Assembly: GCA_030295235.1 (NCBI GenBank)
Contig: AP026138.1
Location: forward strand, 434,001 to 498,000
Length of the DNA stretch: 64,000 nt
From: Fistulifera solaris
Taxonomy: Eukaryota; Bacillariophyta; Bacillariophyceae; Naviculales; Stauroneidaceae
Direction of reading: 5' to 3'
Part shown: in pieces, positions 30,058 through 42,500 of the stretch
Numbering within the stretch: the stretch's first letter is position 1
Layout: each line of letters begins with the position of its first letter
The notes under the pieces: generated by a model
Told to the model about the DNA's origin: nothing
Seen by the model: the letters and a program-made list of their open reading frames with translations, nothing else
The model's database searches: none
Made by a program: the position numbers and the translations under genes

Positions 30058-31047
30058 ATGATGCGCTTCCTCTTATTTCTTTTACTGATTCCTCATGGAC
30101 ACGGATTTCGATCCTCCTGGAAGTTGCCATCGCCAGTTCCTCACGTAACGCCGCTCGCACAAAGTTCCATTTCCAACGTCCCCAATAGTACATCCGTACA
30201 ACAAACATCATCACTTCTTCAACCTGTGCTCCTCCAACGATCTTCGACCGCGGCATTGTCGTGTATGGTGACGTGGGCGACCATTCAATATACGGGATGG
30301 TCCATCGTACGCGCTTCCAGTGTCGTCGGCATGATATCTGCACTCGCAATGTCACCATCGTTCGCGGCAGCGTCCTTGTGTGGATCATTTGCGGGAATGT
30401 CGGCGCACATTGCCACTTCGCAGCAAGCCGCTCTTCTAGGTCTCGCGTGTGGTCTCGTTCTGTATGTGTGGGATGCCCAACAATTCCAAATGGGGAAAGG
30501 TGGTCGACTGGGGACCATTGCTTATGCGGGGAATCTGATGTATTATTCCCTTCGTCACGGAGGACCGAGTCCTGTAGTGAAGGCTTTGTTTCATACTTTG
30601 ACTCCCGTGACAGCATCGACGGTCGCGGTGGCCAGTCTCGTCTCTTTCGCATCGAAACGTCCGAGCCAGTTGCTGCACCAAGCAGCGAAAGCTATCCTTT
30701 GGAGTTCCTTGTTTCATCGACTTTTGGTTCGAGGTGTCTCTCTTTCACAATGGGGCCTTTCCTCCGCCTGCATATTCGTGGCGAGCTTCTTGGTCCGGAC
30801 GGCCACACCCTGGAAAGGCGTGGTTTTGGCTACCTCCCTAGTGGGGTTTTTGGGATCCTTCACGCCCTGGGCGGCGGCGGTTTACTTGGGTGCCTTTATA
30901 GGGATGACCGGACGCGCCAATTTCAAGTTACGCAACTTGTTGGAAGCGACATTGCTTTCTTCAATTCTATTGGAGCTCGGATTACTTCCTGGGTTCGGTG
31001 GTCGATTGGGGTTCTTGGCTTTTTTGGGAGTCAGTTTCGGCTTATGA
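30058..31047 (+). CDS. Unknown multi-pass membrane protein with signal peptide, 329 residues
   Basis: Family not recognised. MMRFLLFLLLIPHGHGFRSS is a signal peptide with an aromatic Phe after Gly, consistent with a diatom plastid preprotein. After a Ser/Thr/Gln-rich stretch there are about seven hydrophobic segments rich in Gly, Ala and Ser (for example SVVGMISALAMSPSFAAASL and VVLATSLVGFLGSFTPWAA), with few charges between them. It ends ..FLGVSFGL. A transporter or permease of the inner envelope is plausible but unproven. The frame is intact. Confidence 0.68.
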   Translation: MMRFLLFLLLIPHGHGFRSSWKLPSPVPHVTPLAQSSISNVPNSTSVQQTSSLLQPVLLQRSSTAALSCMVTWATIQYTGWSIVRASSVVGMISALAMSPSFAAASLCGSFAGMSAHIATSQQAALLGLACGLVLYVWDAQQFQMGKGGRLGTIAYAGNLMYYSLRHGGPSPVVKALFHTLTPVTASTVAVASLVSFASKRPSQLLHQAAKAILWSSLFHRLLVRGVSLSQWGLSSACIFVASFLVRTATPWKGVVLATSLVGFLGSFTPWAAAVYLGAFIGMTGRANFKLRNLLEATLLSSILLELGLLPGFGGRLGFLAFLGVSFGL

Positions 31048-31189
31048 GTTAATAACAGTCGGCATCTCTAGTCCTGTTGGAATGATCCGCATGGAAACAT
31101 TTTTCATGAAAATGACATTTCTTCATCAACTAATTTCTATGACAGTAATTAATGTGCATTACAAGGGTTTACAGAGACTCCGTATTTTT

Positions 31190-32771
31190 TTACTTCTTTT
31201 CAAATTGTACCGGTCCGGTACGAGGCGCCACACCGGTCACTCCACCTTCAGCACCGGCAAACCCTTGGTCGGGCTTGAATTTTGCCGTCGCCCCCTGCAC
31301 CAACTTCGCGTACTGTTCATCGGCATCTCCCGGACCGCCTCGCGTGGGTCGATAAATCGAGGAAGCCACTGCCTGTCGTTCAAACAAAGGTTTCGAGTAG
31401 GCATTGTATTCGTCTTCGGCCCCAAAGCCCGAATCCATTCCGGCCGTTTGATCGTACAAGCGTGCATCGACTTCATTGGCCTGCGACACCCCCGTCGCCA
31501 CTCCCAACGCAATCTTTTCCGAAACGTCCCGTTCCGCTTCCAGTTTCTGCTTCTTCACCCGCTGTTCATTCCGCAAATCACGTTCTCGTTCTTTACGACG
31601 CTCTTGACGCAATCGTTCTCGTTGTTGTGCCGCAACCGCATCTTCGTCATCGTCCGAGCGACTATCGTCATCCGCGCGATCGTCTTCGGGTACCGGAACG
31701 CCACTGCGTTCCATCCGCGCCTGCTGTGCCAATTGCCGCAGCTCTTGTTCGCGTTCTTCTTTTTGTTGCAACGCCAATTTCTTTTGAATCGTCGCCCGCA
31801 ATCGGACTTCTTGTCGGGCTTGTCGTTCGGCCACATACAGCGACTCCGACAAAGTCGCAAAATTGGGATTGACGGTCAAAGTTTCCCGCGCATGCCGACC
31901 ATCGGCCGCCAATCGCTTGTCGAGTGGAATCGTGTATCCGCGCATATTCTTCCAATTCGAAATGCAACTGGGAACATTCCAGGCGTCTCGTTCTTCTTTC
32001 GTTAACTTTGTGGTGGAAGGCGCGTGCAAGACGGGAACGGGATCTTCTGCCGGTCCTCGAGGTGCTTTGATGAATTTGTGCTTCGGTGGTTGTAAGGGAT
32101 CGACTTGGGCCGGGGCCATTTGAATGATGCGTTGTGACGCCGCTGGATTGTATCCGGGTGCGTCGGGTCGTGGTGTGTATTGAATGAATTGTGTTTCTTC
32201 TTTTTTCTGCGCAGGTTCCAAGAGTGCCTGCAACGCATTCTGCGTGCGTGCGGCTTCGGCTTGTTCTTCTTCCGGTGTCGGTAACGCAATGTCTTCGGGT
32301 TTCGGGGGTCCTCCTTTCAAATCAGAATGGCGTGAATAGACAATTTGATCTTGATTGGTGCCTCGTTTCACAATGGCATCGTACGATATTGCACCGTCTT
32401 TATCGACTTGTACATTGACAATCGCACGTTGTGCTGTCGAATGTGTTGAATGATTCGTACTTTCGTTCGCTGTTGGTTGTTGTTTCTGTAAGTGCGGATT
32501 CCCCATATGCCGCGGATATTGCGCGACATGAATTTCGGAAACGCTCCTCCGTCTCCAAAGTCGGCAATGGAGCGTGGAACGAAGAGGGTGGGCGTTCGGC
32601 GGCGGTCAATTTGGCAGCGGCCGTCGCCGCACGACAGCGTTCTTCGTAATGAGGCGGTTGTTGTTGTGGAGGTTTCGTGGTATTAGAAGGTTTTGTCGTG
32701 GAAGTAGTAGGACGCTCGGGATTGTTGAGTGCAAGCGCTTTTCGCGGAGGAGGTAATGATAGCGATGTCAT
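31190..32771 (-). CDS. SNW1: SNW-domain protein SKIP/Prp45 (two frame breaks)
   Basis: This is the spliceosomal and transcriptional SKIP protein. It carries the hallmark FVPRSIADFGDGGAFPEIHVAQYP, then AIVKRGTNQDQIVYSRHSDL, KFIKAPRGPAEDPVPVLHAP and the SNW core PPCIS-type block (VPSCISNWKNMRGYTIPLDKR). The C-terminal helical part ends LYDQTAGMDSGFGAEDEYNAYSKPL. The FGDGG signature exists only in a third frame between two others; adding one C at 32586-32588 and one at 32537-32538 joins all three into 527 residues. Short length and a charged C-terminus match fungal and plant SKIP. The corrected signature makes the identification secure. Confidence 0.94.
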
Positions 32772-33403
32772 GGTAGTATTTAACTATGTTAAAATATAAT
32801 AAATGGATGTATGTTGCGTAAATAATTATTGTTCGTGCAATGAAGTCTTCTAATCATGGTTTGTTTATTCGACGTGAATGGAAAATGGAAGTGCCCCCAA
32901 TTCGAGCGACGAACGTACGGACCGGTACCAGGTACATACTGTAACTGTTACTGTATTTTTGACACGGTTTTGTCTCTTCTAGTCTAAGTCTAGAGTCTCC
33001 TAGACTAGTCTAATGTAGTTCTTTTTTACGGAGTATAATATAAAAAATAAAAGAGCAAAATACGACCGTTACAAAATTCACAACAAAATGTGAGTGATTA
33101 TCAAACGCTACGTAACTCCTCTATAAAGTGCTGCTTCTATTAAAAATTAACAGGAAATAGACCACAAACCACAAGTGACATTAAAAAAGATGTTTGACGG
33201 TTGATTGTGCTGTGGCCGCTGTGAAAGAGAGAAAACGAAGCAGAAACACCTGTTGATTAATTTCATTTAGTAAAGTAGGACGAACAAAGGATGGCGATGA
33301 AGTCGACATTGCTTTGTTGTGATGTCAAAGGCGACATTTTGAAGTAGTTCAGCATCATCATTGTTGCAACTTTAGTTACCCGTAGTAATAATTATATATT
33401 CGC
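32772..33403. other. A/T-rich region before the satellite, no gene seen
   Basis: It contains the SKIP promoter and a cluster of AGTCTAG/CTAGACT words at 32980-33012. No open frame or RNA gene is supported. Confidence 0.45.
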
Positions 33404-34720
33404 AGTTGAATGACAATGGACGGATGCGAGAGACGCAAAACGGAACCCGTTGTTGTTCGGTTCATGACTCATGATTAATGTACAATCCAGTCTTGGCTGG
33501 CGTAAACCAACACAATGTTAGATAGTGGAAATTCAAGGTGTCGATCCTCAGATTTTCGACGTTAAAATAAAAGAGACTCTTAACAAGTAGTTTGAAAGCA
33601 TCATTGTTATGACTTCATCTACCCGTAATAATAATAATAATAATAATACTCGCAGTCATATGACAATGGACGGATGCGAGAGACGCAAAACGGAACCCTT
33701 GGTTGTTCGGTTCATGACTACTGTACAATCCAGTCTTGGCTGGCGTAAACCAACACAATGTTAGATAGTGGAAATTCAAGGTGTCGATCCTCAGATTTTC
33801 GACGTTAAAATAAAAGAAACACTTAACAAGTAGTTCAGAATCGTCATTGTTGTGACTTTATCTACCCGTAATAATACTAATACTCGCAGTTATATGACAA
33901 TGGACGGATGCGAGAGACGCAAAACGGAACCCTTTGTTGTTCGGTTCATGACTCATGACTACTGTACAATCCAGTCTGGGCTGGCGCAAACCAACACTCC
34001 GTTTGATAGTGGAAATTCGAGGAGTCGATCCTCGGATTTTCGACGTGAAAATAAAAGAAACTATTGACAAGTAGTCTGAAATCATCATTGTTGCGACTTT
34101 ATTTACCCAAAGTTATAATTATATATTTGCAGTTGAATGACAATGGACGGATGCGAGAGACGCAAAACGGAACCCTTTGTTGTTCGGTTCATGACTAGTC
34201 TTGGCTGGCGTAAACCAACACAATGTTAGATAGTGGAAATTCAAGGTGTCGATCCTCAGATTTTCGACGTTAAAATAAAAGAAACACTTAACAAGTAGTT
34301 CAGAATCGTCATTGTTGTGACTTTATCTACCCGTAATAATACTAATACTCGCAGTTATATGACAATGGACGGATGCGAGAGACGCAAAACGGAACCCTTT
34401 GTTGTTCGGTTCATGACTCATGACTACTGTACAATCCAGTCTTGGCTGGCGCAAACCAACACTCCGTTTGATAGTGGAAATTCGAGGAGTCGATCCTCGG
34501 ATTTTCGACGTGAAAATAAAAGAAACTATTGACAAGTAGTCTGAAATCATCATTGTTGCGACTTTATTTACCCGTAGTTATAAAATTACATTTGCAGTTG
34601 AATGACAAAGGGTTCCGTTTTGCGTGTGTTCGGTGTTCGGTTCATGACTACTGTACAATTCAGTCTTGGCTGGCGTAAACGAACACTCCGTTTGATAGTG
34701 GAAATTCAAGGTGTCGATGA
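33404..34720 (+). repeat. Satellite: five full units and one partial unit of about 220-250 bp
   Basis: The landmark CGGATGCGAGAGACGCAAAA occurs at 33421, 33671, 33905, 34148 and 34370. Every unit then has TTCGGTTCATGACT..CAGTC.TGGCTGGCG, CAACAC..GTT.GATAGTGG and a TTTTCGACGT.AAAATAAA end. Units two-three and four-five repeat as a 465-bp block (33732 onward matches 34197 onward). The sixth unit (34592 on) has the AAAACGGAACCC segment inverted. The TTCATGACT..CAGTC core and the CAACA..TAGTGG tail align with the dispersed hairpin repeat, so this is probably an expanded array of the same family. Confidence 0.85.
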
Positions 34721-34799
34721 AAAAGTCTCTCTAGACCTACCAGTAGGTTGCGATCGGCGGTACGACAATTTGTAACAGCGGGCACGATAAGTGCATACT

Positions 34800-34813
34800 T
34801 GTACCGCGGTACA
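34800..34813. promoter_or_regulatory. 14-bp perfect palindrome TGTACCGCGGTACA
   Basis: A self-complementary site with a central SacII-like core lies about 140 bp upstream of the protease-inhibitor ATG. A dimeric transcription factor site is possible; nothing else supports it. Confidence 0.3.
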
Positions 34814-34950
34814 GTACAAGTACGATGATTTTTTTATTGCAACGCAACGCCAAAAATAAAGGCGCATTCTTCTTTTTCTTTTCAATACTATTATCCAAGT
34901 TTCGATTGCTCTACCTCTAAGTCAAGTCTTTTCTTGTCATTATCACTAGT

Positions 34951-35349
34951 ATGATTAGCGGCCGCTGGTTTCTTTCGCTCATTACTGTTACAGTCGGAAT
35001 CATTATTGCGTGTTCTTCAATTCGTCAACAAGGCGTTCAATACGTAAGTCAGTCGTTCTTATAACGAACAAATTTATCTCTCACCTCTTCAAAGAACGAA
35101 GCCAAGATGGTTCCGATGCCACCCGTGGGAGGAACGGAACGTACCATGAATGCTCAAGGTCCGTGGCCGGCCTGTGTCGGAATGGAAGGAGAAGCTTGTC
35201 TCCAGATGATTCAAGCCGCGTCTCCCGATTTGCAAGACCTACAGATTGTTTCGGAAGATGCTTTCATGACGATGGATTATCGGACCGATCGGGTTCGGAT
35301 TATGGTGAACGCTCAAGGATTCGTTACGCACATTCCGAGTCGGGGTTGA
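34951..35349 (+). CDS. Secreted potato-inhibitor-I type serine protease inhibitor, one intron
   Basis: Exon 1 (34951-35043) encodes a signal peptide (MISGRWFLSLITVTVGIIIACSS). A 51-nt intron (35044-35094, GTAAGT..TTCAAAG) follows. Exon 2 (35095-35349) carries the inhibitor domain: WPACVGMEGEACLQMIQAA, LQIVSEDAF, then the binding loop MTMDYRTDRVRIMV and a C-terminal IPSRG. The loop and the YRTDRVR segment match the chymotrypsin-inhibitor-2/potato I family, with Met at the expected P1 position, suggesting chymotrypsin- or subtilisin-like targets. Two Cys in CVGMEGEAC may form a local disulfide. The 115-residue preprotein is normal for the family. The domain call is strong; the splice prediction is good. 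Confidence 0.88.
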
Positions 35350-35445
35350 ATGGGCCGCTGAAAGATTATACGGAGTATAGTAATTTTATAATAGCATTGT
35401 TTCACAATTAATTCAAAGAAACTCTTTTTCTTTAATTCTGTCGCA

Positions 35446-37255
35446 CTACCGCGGCACCGTAGGCAACAGGAATGTGCGGTAAATGGGATTGTCGGTTTCT
35501 TCAATATACCGGTAACCCAATTTCTTCAAAAACGATTGCAAATTTCCGTCATCAGAAGGAACTTGAATGCCGACGAGCACACGACCAAAATCATCTCCGT
35601 GATTGCGGTAATGAAACAGGCTCACATTCCAAGCCATATCCAAACTCAACAGGAATCGTTGTAAGGCACCGGGAGATTCCGGAAATTCAAAACGAAACAA
35701 TCGTTCGTGTTCTACCGGGGACCGCCCACCGGCCAAATGTCGAATGTGGACTTTGGCCAATTCATTGTGTGTCATATCGAGACACGAAAAACCATTTTCT
35801 TTCAAATTGTGCATGACGCCTTCAAAGTCATTTTCAATGTTCCGGACGGGTTGGAAGGAAATGAAAATGTGGGCTTCTCCCGTACCTTCGTAACGATACG
35901 AGAATTCGGTCACATTTCGGGGCCAAATGAGACTGTAGAGCATGCGGAATGTACCCGGTTGTTCCGGAATCGTCACGGCCAAGGTTCGTTCGGAACCATC
36001 GGCACGTTCCGACACGAACCGCAATCGATCAAAGTCCATATTCGCCCCCGATGTGATGGCCACTAACGATTGACCCGTAATTTCGTTGTCTTCAATGTAC
36101 TTGCGCATCCCTGCCACGGCCAAGGCCCCGGCGAACCTCCAACACCACGCGGGCATCATTGTACGTCAATTTGATGGCGTTGCAAATCTGATCGGTATCT
36201 ACCGTAATCATTTCGTCCACTAATTTTTGACACACCCGAAAGGTTTCGTCACCGACCGTTTTGACCGCGGCACCATCGGCAAAGAGTCCGACCGACGGGA
36301 GTGTGACCACCTTCCCGGCCTGCATCGATTCCGTCATGCCCGCGGCATCGGCCGCTTCGACGCCAATCACCTTGACCGTCGGTCGGACTCGCTTCACGTA
36401 GGCCGCAATTCCCGCCAACATACCTCCACCGCCACAACACACAAAGATGGCATCCAACGGCCGACCGACACTTTCTTTCAAAATTTCCATGCCGATCGTT
36501 CCCTGTCCCGCAATCACGTACGGATCATTGAAGGGATGCACAAAGACCATATTCTCTTCCATCTGCAATCTTTTCGCTTCCGCTGCGGCTTCATCGTAAT
36601 TGTTGCCAAAGAGTCGCACTTCGACCGTCGGTCCTCCGTGCACCCGGACCGAATTGACCTTGATCGAGGGTGTCGCGAGGGGCATGACAATGACGGCCCG
36701 GCATTGCAACATGCGCGCGGACAAAGCGACCCCTTGGGCGTGATTGCCGGCCGAACAGGCGACGACGCCGCGGGACAATTCTTCCGGTGTCAAATGGGCC
36801 ATTTTGTTGTACGCGCCGCGGATTTTGAACGAAAAGACCGGTTGGGTGTCTTCGCGTTTCAAGTAAATGTTGTTTTTGAGTTGCTGTCGTAGAGAGTCAT
36901 GTGAGTATAGATAAACTTGAATAAGAAAAACACAGTCCCCTCGTCAACGTACCGCACTTAAATTTTTCGCGTGTTGCAAATCCGTTTCGATCGCCGCATC
37001 GTAAACACGAGCATTGAGAATGCGACTCAAATATCCCACAACATGTTCTTTAGCATCCAAGAGAACCGGAACACCGTGAGTTGTAAATTCGACTGTTTCA
37101 GTTGTTTTGTCATTGTTGTCGTGGTAGTGATCCGATACCGCCGAAGTGGATTTGAAATTGTTCTGGAGGGTAAAGAAGGGAGTCGGTGGCCTTTTCTGGG
37201 CGAATCGAGACAGCAAGCGACTTGACTGTGCGATCAATGAGCGTTTCGGCATCAT
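35446..37255 (-). CDS. ilvA: Threonine dehydratase (biosynthetic), plastid/mitochondrial (one intron, one frame break)
   Basis: It makes 2-oxobutanoate from threonine for isoleucine synthesis. A basic Ser-rich presequence (MMPKRSLIAQSSRLLSRFAQ) precedes LNARVYDAAIETDLQHAKNLSA. A 69-nt intron (36884-36952) follows, then NNIYLKREDTQPVFSFKIRGAYNKM with the PLP lysine and the glycine-rich CCGGGGMLAGI loop. Two C-terminal ACT-like domains (ERTLAVTIPEQPGTFRMLY; LFRFEFPESPGALQRFLLSL) indicate allosteric control by isoleucine and valine. The frame changes near 36131-36137 in the LE..AGALAVAG motif. Removing one base restores 579 residues, although the expected Pro becomes Val, so a two-base loss is also possible. 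Confidence 0.93.
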
Positions 37256-37534
37256 ATTTGTGCGCTAAATATGGTGAAGAGAGCGATTGTTGTCTATAAC
37301 TGTAAACTAAGATCGACGAGATAAGGAAGGAAAGATTGAAGCAACGTTTTTGTTTTGATCGAATGGATGGCGTGTTTTTGTTTTCTTTTGCGTCGAGTGT
37401 TTTGTCTGCGCGTCTCGTCTTTCTGTCACTGTTTCTGATTTACTTTATGAAAAGAGTGGAGAAAAGCCGCGCTGTCTGACGTATGTCACAAAGAGTGTCA
37501 ATCATGATATACATTAAGGACAAGGAGAACTCTT

Positions 37535-37572
37535 TACAGTCACGATTACTTTTCAGTCATGAGAGTCATTAT
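37535..37572 (-). repeat. Dispersed hairpin-core intergenic repeat, copy G (diverged)
   Basis: On the minus strand it reads CTCATGACTG, loop AAAAG, TAATCGTGACTG. The left arm is intact; the right arm is eroded. Confidence 0.4.
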
Positions 37573-37740
37573 TCCTCCGAGACAGACTGTTGCTTACCCT
37601 CGGCTTGGATTGCTAGCCTGGTAGGCTACAACAGTTTTTATTGACGTTCAATTGCTTTGAGCAGTGTTTGCTAGGCACTCTTCTATTTTCTTATCATAAT
37701 TTGTTGCAGATTGGTGGATTCAGTATTTACTGTAGCCCCC

Positions 37741-37790
37741 ACTGTAGACGACTTTTCGCCACGACTGCGTTTCAGTCATGAATCAATATT
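37741..37790 (-). repeat. Dispersed hairpin-core intergenic repeat, copy F
   Basis: On the minus strand TTGATTCATGACTG, loop AAACG, CAGTCGTGGCGAAAA. Both arms match the family consensus and it runs in the same direction as ilvA downstream of it. Confidence 0.65.
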
Positions 37791-37956
37791 TTTCGAGACA
37801 GACCTCTTTTGTCCATAGCTTGGTGTTTTAGAACCCAACATCCGAACAATTGACCGAATTTAAGCGGTAACTCCTAGATCGTAGCACATTACTTTAGTAA
37901 TTGAATCTGATGTTTACTTTGCGCTGTATTTGTAACTTTAGCGCTCTAGTCTATGT

Positions 37957-39040
<1,084 letters not shown>

Positions 39041-39508
39041 GATCTGTGTTGTATGGGCTAGAGGAAGGCTTATCAGAGAAATGGAAGTATTGCGGGGCTT
39101 TTTAATAAAATAATCATCAACTTGTAATCGACAATAGTGTCAAAAGGCGTCCGCCAAACCGAGATCGCGACAAAAGGTTATGCAAGAAAAAGCGGCGATT
39201 GACGTCACTCATTATTCGTGACTGCTCTAGATCAATCGTGAAAGCTCATGACCTTTTATTTCTGGATCCAGATCTTTGAAGCCGGTTACTTCGAGATTCC
39301 ATTCGGTAGCCATTTGTACTTATAACCGGATACTCAAATATATTGGATGGAGTTCTTCATTGAACTCGAGCAACTCTGTTACTCTGTTCGCGGCGCTGTC
39401 AGCTCGCAACGACCGCAGCAGCTGTTCATCGTGCGATCACACACCCTTTATCAGCTCCATGGCAATCATTTTAGTTCATAACAACAAATATAATAAGTGC
39501 AATTGATC
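39041..39508. other. Divergent promoter region with a CRE palindrome
   Basis: It separates panC (minus) from the PNUTS-like gene (plus). Apart from TGACGTCA at 39200-39207 nothing is recognised; small open frames are unsupported. Confidence 0.45.
39200..39207. promoter_or_regulatory. TGACGTCA cAMP-response-element palindrome
   Basis: A perfect CRE core between two divergent genes, about 160 bp from panC and 300 bp from the PNUTS-like start. A second half-like word CGTGACTG follows 10 bp later. Confidence 0.4.
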
Positions 39509-42500
39509 ATGGCGTCGTTACTGGAACATGCTCGTAAAAGCGGCATATGCCCTCCTTCTCTTTTATCGGAGGCTTCGAATGAAGATGGATTTGAAGAGGC
39601 CGCGCTGCGAACGTTGGATGTTGCCGGTAAGTCTCTCTTCCGCGCCGCGCCGTAATGAAGTAGCAGGCGTTCGCTCATAACAGTTATTTCACAGAATTTC
39701 GATTGACTTCCGACACGGCGGCGGCGGATAATTTCTCGTCTCTTTTACAGGTGAGTTGATGATGGAAGAAGTTTGAGGTTCGTGCGGCGGGAGACGTACG
39801 CGGGGAATTTGAGTCACTGAAGAAGACGCGGGGACCAGAGCTATTCGCCGCAGCGATGATATGCGAGGCTGCGGAAGAGTGGCTAGCAATTTTGTGGGGC
39901 TGCGATCCTCATATTCAGCTAAGGGGCTGAAGCAGTTGGAATCATCTGATTCGTGACGTCTGGAACTCTCTAGTGAGACCGATAGACGCTCCTGCGTTTT
40001 GATCTATCCATTTGGCTAAACAAACTACGATAACTTGTATCGAAAGGACTGGCTCTAAAAAGCGATGGAGGGCGGACGTTATACACGGCTGCCGTTTTCT
40101 TTTATCTATCTATTGATGGAGGATTCCCACGACACTATATCTTCCATTTAGAGTCATTTCCTAGCTACCTTTGATAGCCTATCGGGCCCTTGTGCGCCCG
40201 TCGAACGATCCTTAGCCGTTAATACACATCAACTACAGACTCTGAAGCATCATAAGTACGGCAGCATATGCATACATTGGATAGGCTTTCGAGTAGCAAT
40301 AGACACAAACCTTTGTGATCATTCAATCTGCCCCGTTGCCAAACTACCGCTTCGCTCTATTGTGTCGCCAATCATCACTTTGTATGCCTCGGTAAACTTG
40401 ATTTGTCAGTGTTCCAACTTTCTCACTTGCTGTTCGTAACGTTTACTTGGTTTTAGGCATTTAGTATGGAGAAGATTGGTCCTGATAGTGATGAACAGAA
40501 GAAAAACCGAATGATCCAGCGCCGGACGATTCTCCTAGCAGTCGTTGCTGGGACCCCTGCCGATAGTCCTACCTTATCCAGAATTATTGATGAAGGATAT
40601 CTTAGCGCAGTCAAAATCTGGCTGGATGATGTATTGCAAAATTCGGTTGGTGAGTCTATCATTGAAATCTTTGTCGATGAGCATTGCATTACAACTTCTC
40701 AACTCTCTCGCTTTTCTAGGTTCTGTTGACTTCTTGCTTCATCTATTAACATGCATTGTAAACTTACCTGTAACAAAGAACGCCGTAAAAGAATCTGGTA
40801 TGGGTAAAGCCATAGGTACTATAGAAAAGCACCCCATGTGCAAAGGTAGTCCCAATGAAGCTGCCATCTCTAAGCGTGTTCAGGATATAAAGAGGCGTGG
40901 AACGCCTCTGTGAAAGCGCGTAAAGCTATTGAGTCAACTAGTGAAGTTTCAATTACATCTAACAAACGTGCCAACGAGGAAATTAATGATAGTCAATTAT
41001 CTTCCAAGAAACCGAAAGTGTCGTCAACCGGCAAGAAGTCGTCCTCATTCTCGACTCTCCTCAAAAAGTTTCCGGTCCTCCCAAGGACGAATCAGCGGGA
41101 GATAAAGGGGATGAAGAAGACGAGAAGAAACGTGAGTATCTTGTTGATTATGAAGTGCGGGGCCGTCGTTACAGGTTCTAATATTTGTCGTTGTAGCTGT
41201 AAAGAAGTCGACGAAGCGAGTAAAGTGGTCGGATCACTTTGGGGGCGACCTGTCTGTGTCAAAGGTAGTCGAAGGCGGAGAGGTCGTTCAAATCGACAAC
41301 GATACATCCGTTTCATGGTCGGATAGGAAAATGCGCGATAGGTTGCGCGAGAAGGAGCTTCTAGCAACCGCTAGGTATGTATTAGTTTCACCTCGTTCTG
41401 CTACACGAATTGTCCTTCTAACCAGGTGTGATATAACTACCCTCAGAAAAGCTAAGCTAATGGATGATGACGAGGACAACTTCAACTTAGATTCAAGAGT
41501 AGCATCAACTATGGTACAAACTACAGAATGGCGCGTTCCCAATCTTCTACCTGAACGGCCGGATGTAGCACCGGCCAATCTTGTGTCTCAAGAAGTAACA
41601 ACACAGAACTTGAGAATGCAGACAGTTTTAGCTGCTATGTATTCCTCGGAAAATGAGGTTCCTCCAAGACCTTCACCGCTGACTGAAGTCGAGCAGGCGC
41701 TTGACATGACATCGCAATCGTCTGCTATTATTCAAGAAATTCCATTCTTTATTCCCGAACCGGTGGCCCCAGCACCTGAACCTGCCCCTGCGCCCGCTTA
41801 CCAGCCCTTATCTGTTCCGGCCTTTGACCCTAACCAAGGGTATCAATCTTTCGTTGCTGCCCAACCCACGGGCGCCACTCCCGAATTTGTACAGGCGCTT
41901 GGACTACCTTTATTTCTTGTCGGACAAAACGTACAAGCGTTGCAGACATTGGCCAGTTCACCAGGTTTACTTACCAACTTCGTTGATGCAAGTGGTGCTT
42001 ACGACCAAGCACGGTTGTTGGGTCTTGTTCAAACGCTAAGTGTTACTAATGGAAGCCAACCTACACCGAGTTTGTCATACGGTACACCAAGTGCAATGTA
42101 CGGTGCTCCAGCACCTGTTGCTCAATATGGTCAACAACAGAGTTATGCTAGTCAGCCACGTGGAGCTCCGCGCGGGAACTCTGAAGGAAATCTTCATGTT
42201 AGTGGTTATGGTCCTAGCACAACAGAAGCAGAGATCATAGAATTATTTTCACCTTACGTCCAGGTAGATCAAGTCGTTATGAAAGGCACATTTTCCTTTG
42301 TCAACACTAGCGACCCCTTGAACGCGCAACGAGCTAAAGAGGCTTTAGCTGGGACATTGCTAGGAGGCATGCCAATTCGTATTAATCCAGCTCAGCGGAA
42401 AAACACAACTACTTATGGTTCGTCTACGGTAGCTCCTGGTAGCAGCTTCAGTAGCGCTCCGAGTAACGGAATTTATGGGCAGGGAGCAGTCGGTTCTGTA

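Larger units (their letters stand above)
37256..37956. other. Intergenic region with two repeat copies
   Basis: It lies between ilvA and panC, both minus strand. There is no supported gene; it holds repeat copies G (37535-37572) and F (37741-37790), about 215 bp apart. Confidence 0.5.

Noticed and set aside
33852-34067. 71-residue open frame repeated at 34317-34532
   Set aside because: Lies inside satellite units; the two copies agree only because the DNA block is duplicated, and other units disrupt the frame.
36131-36137. A short intron explaining the ilvA break
   Set aside because: No GT..AG pair of usable length fits between the two frames.
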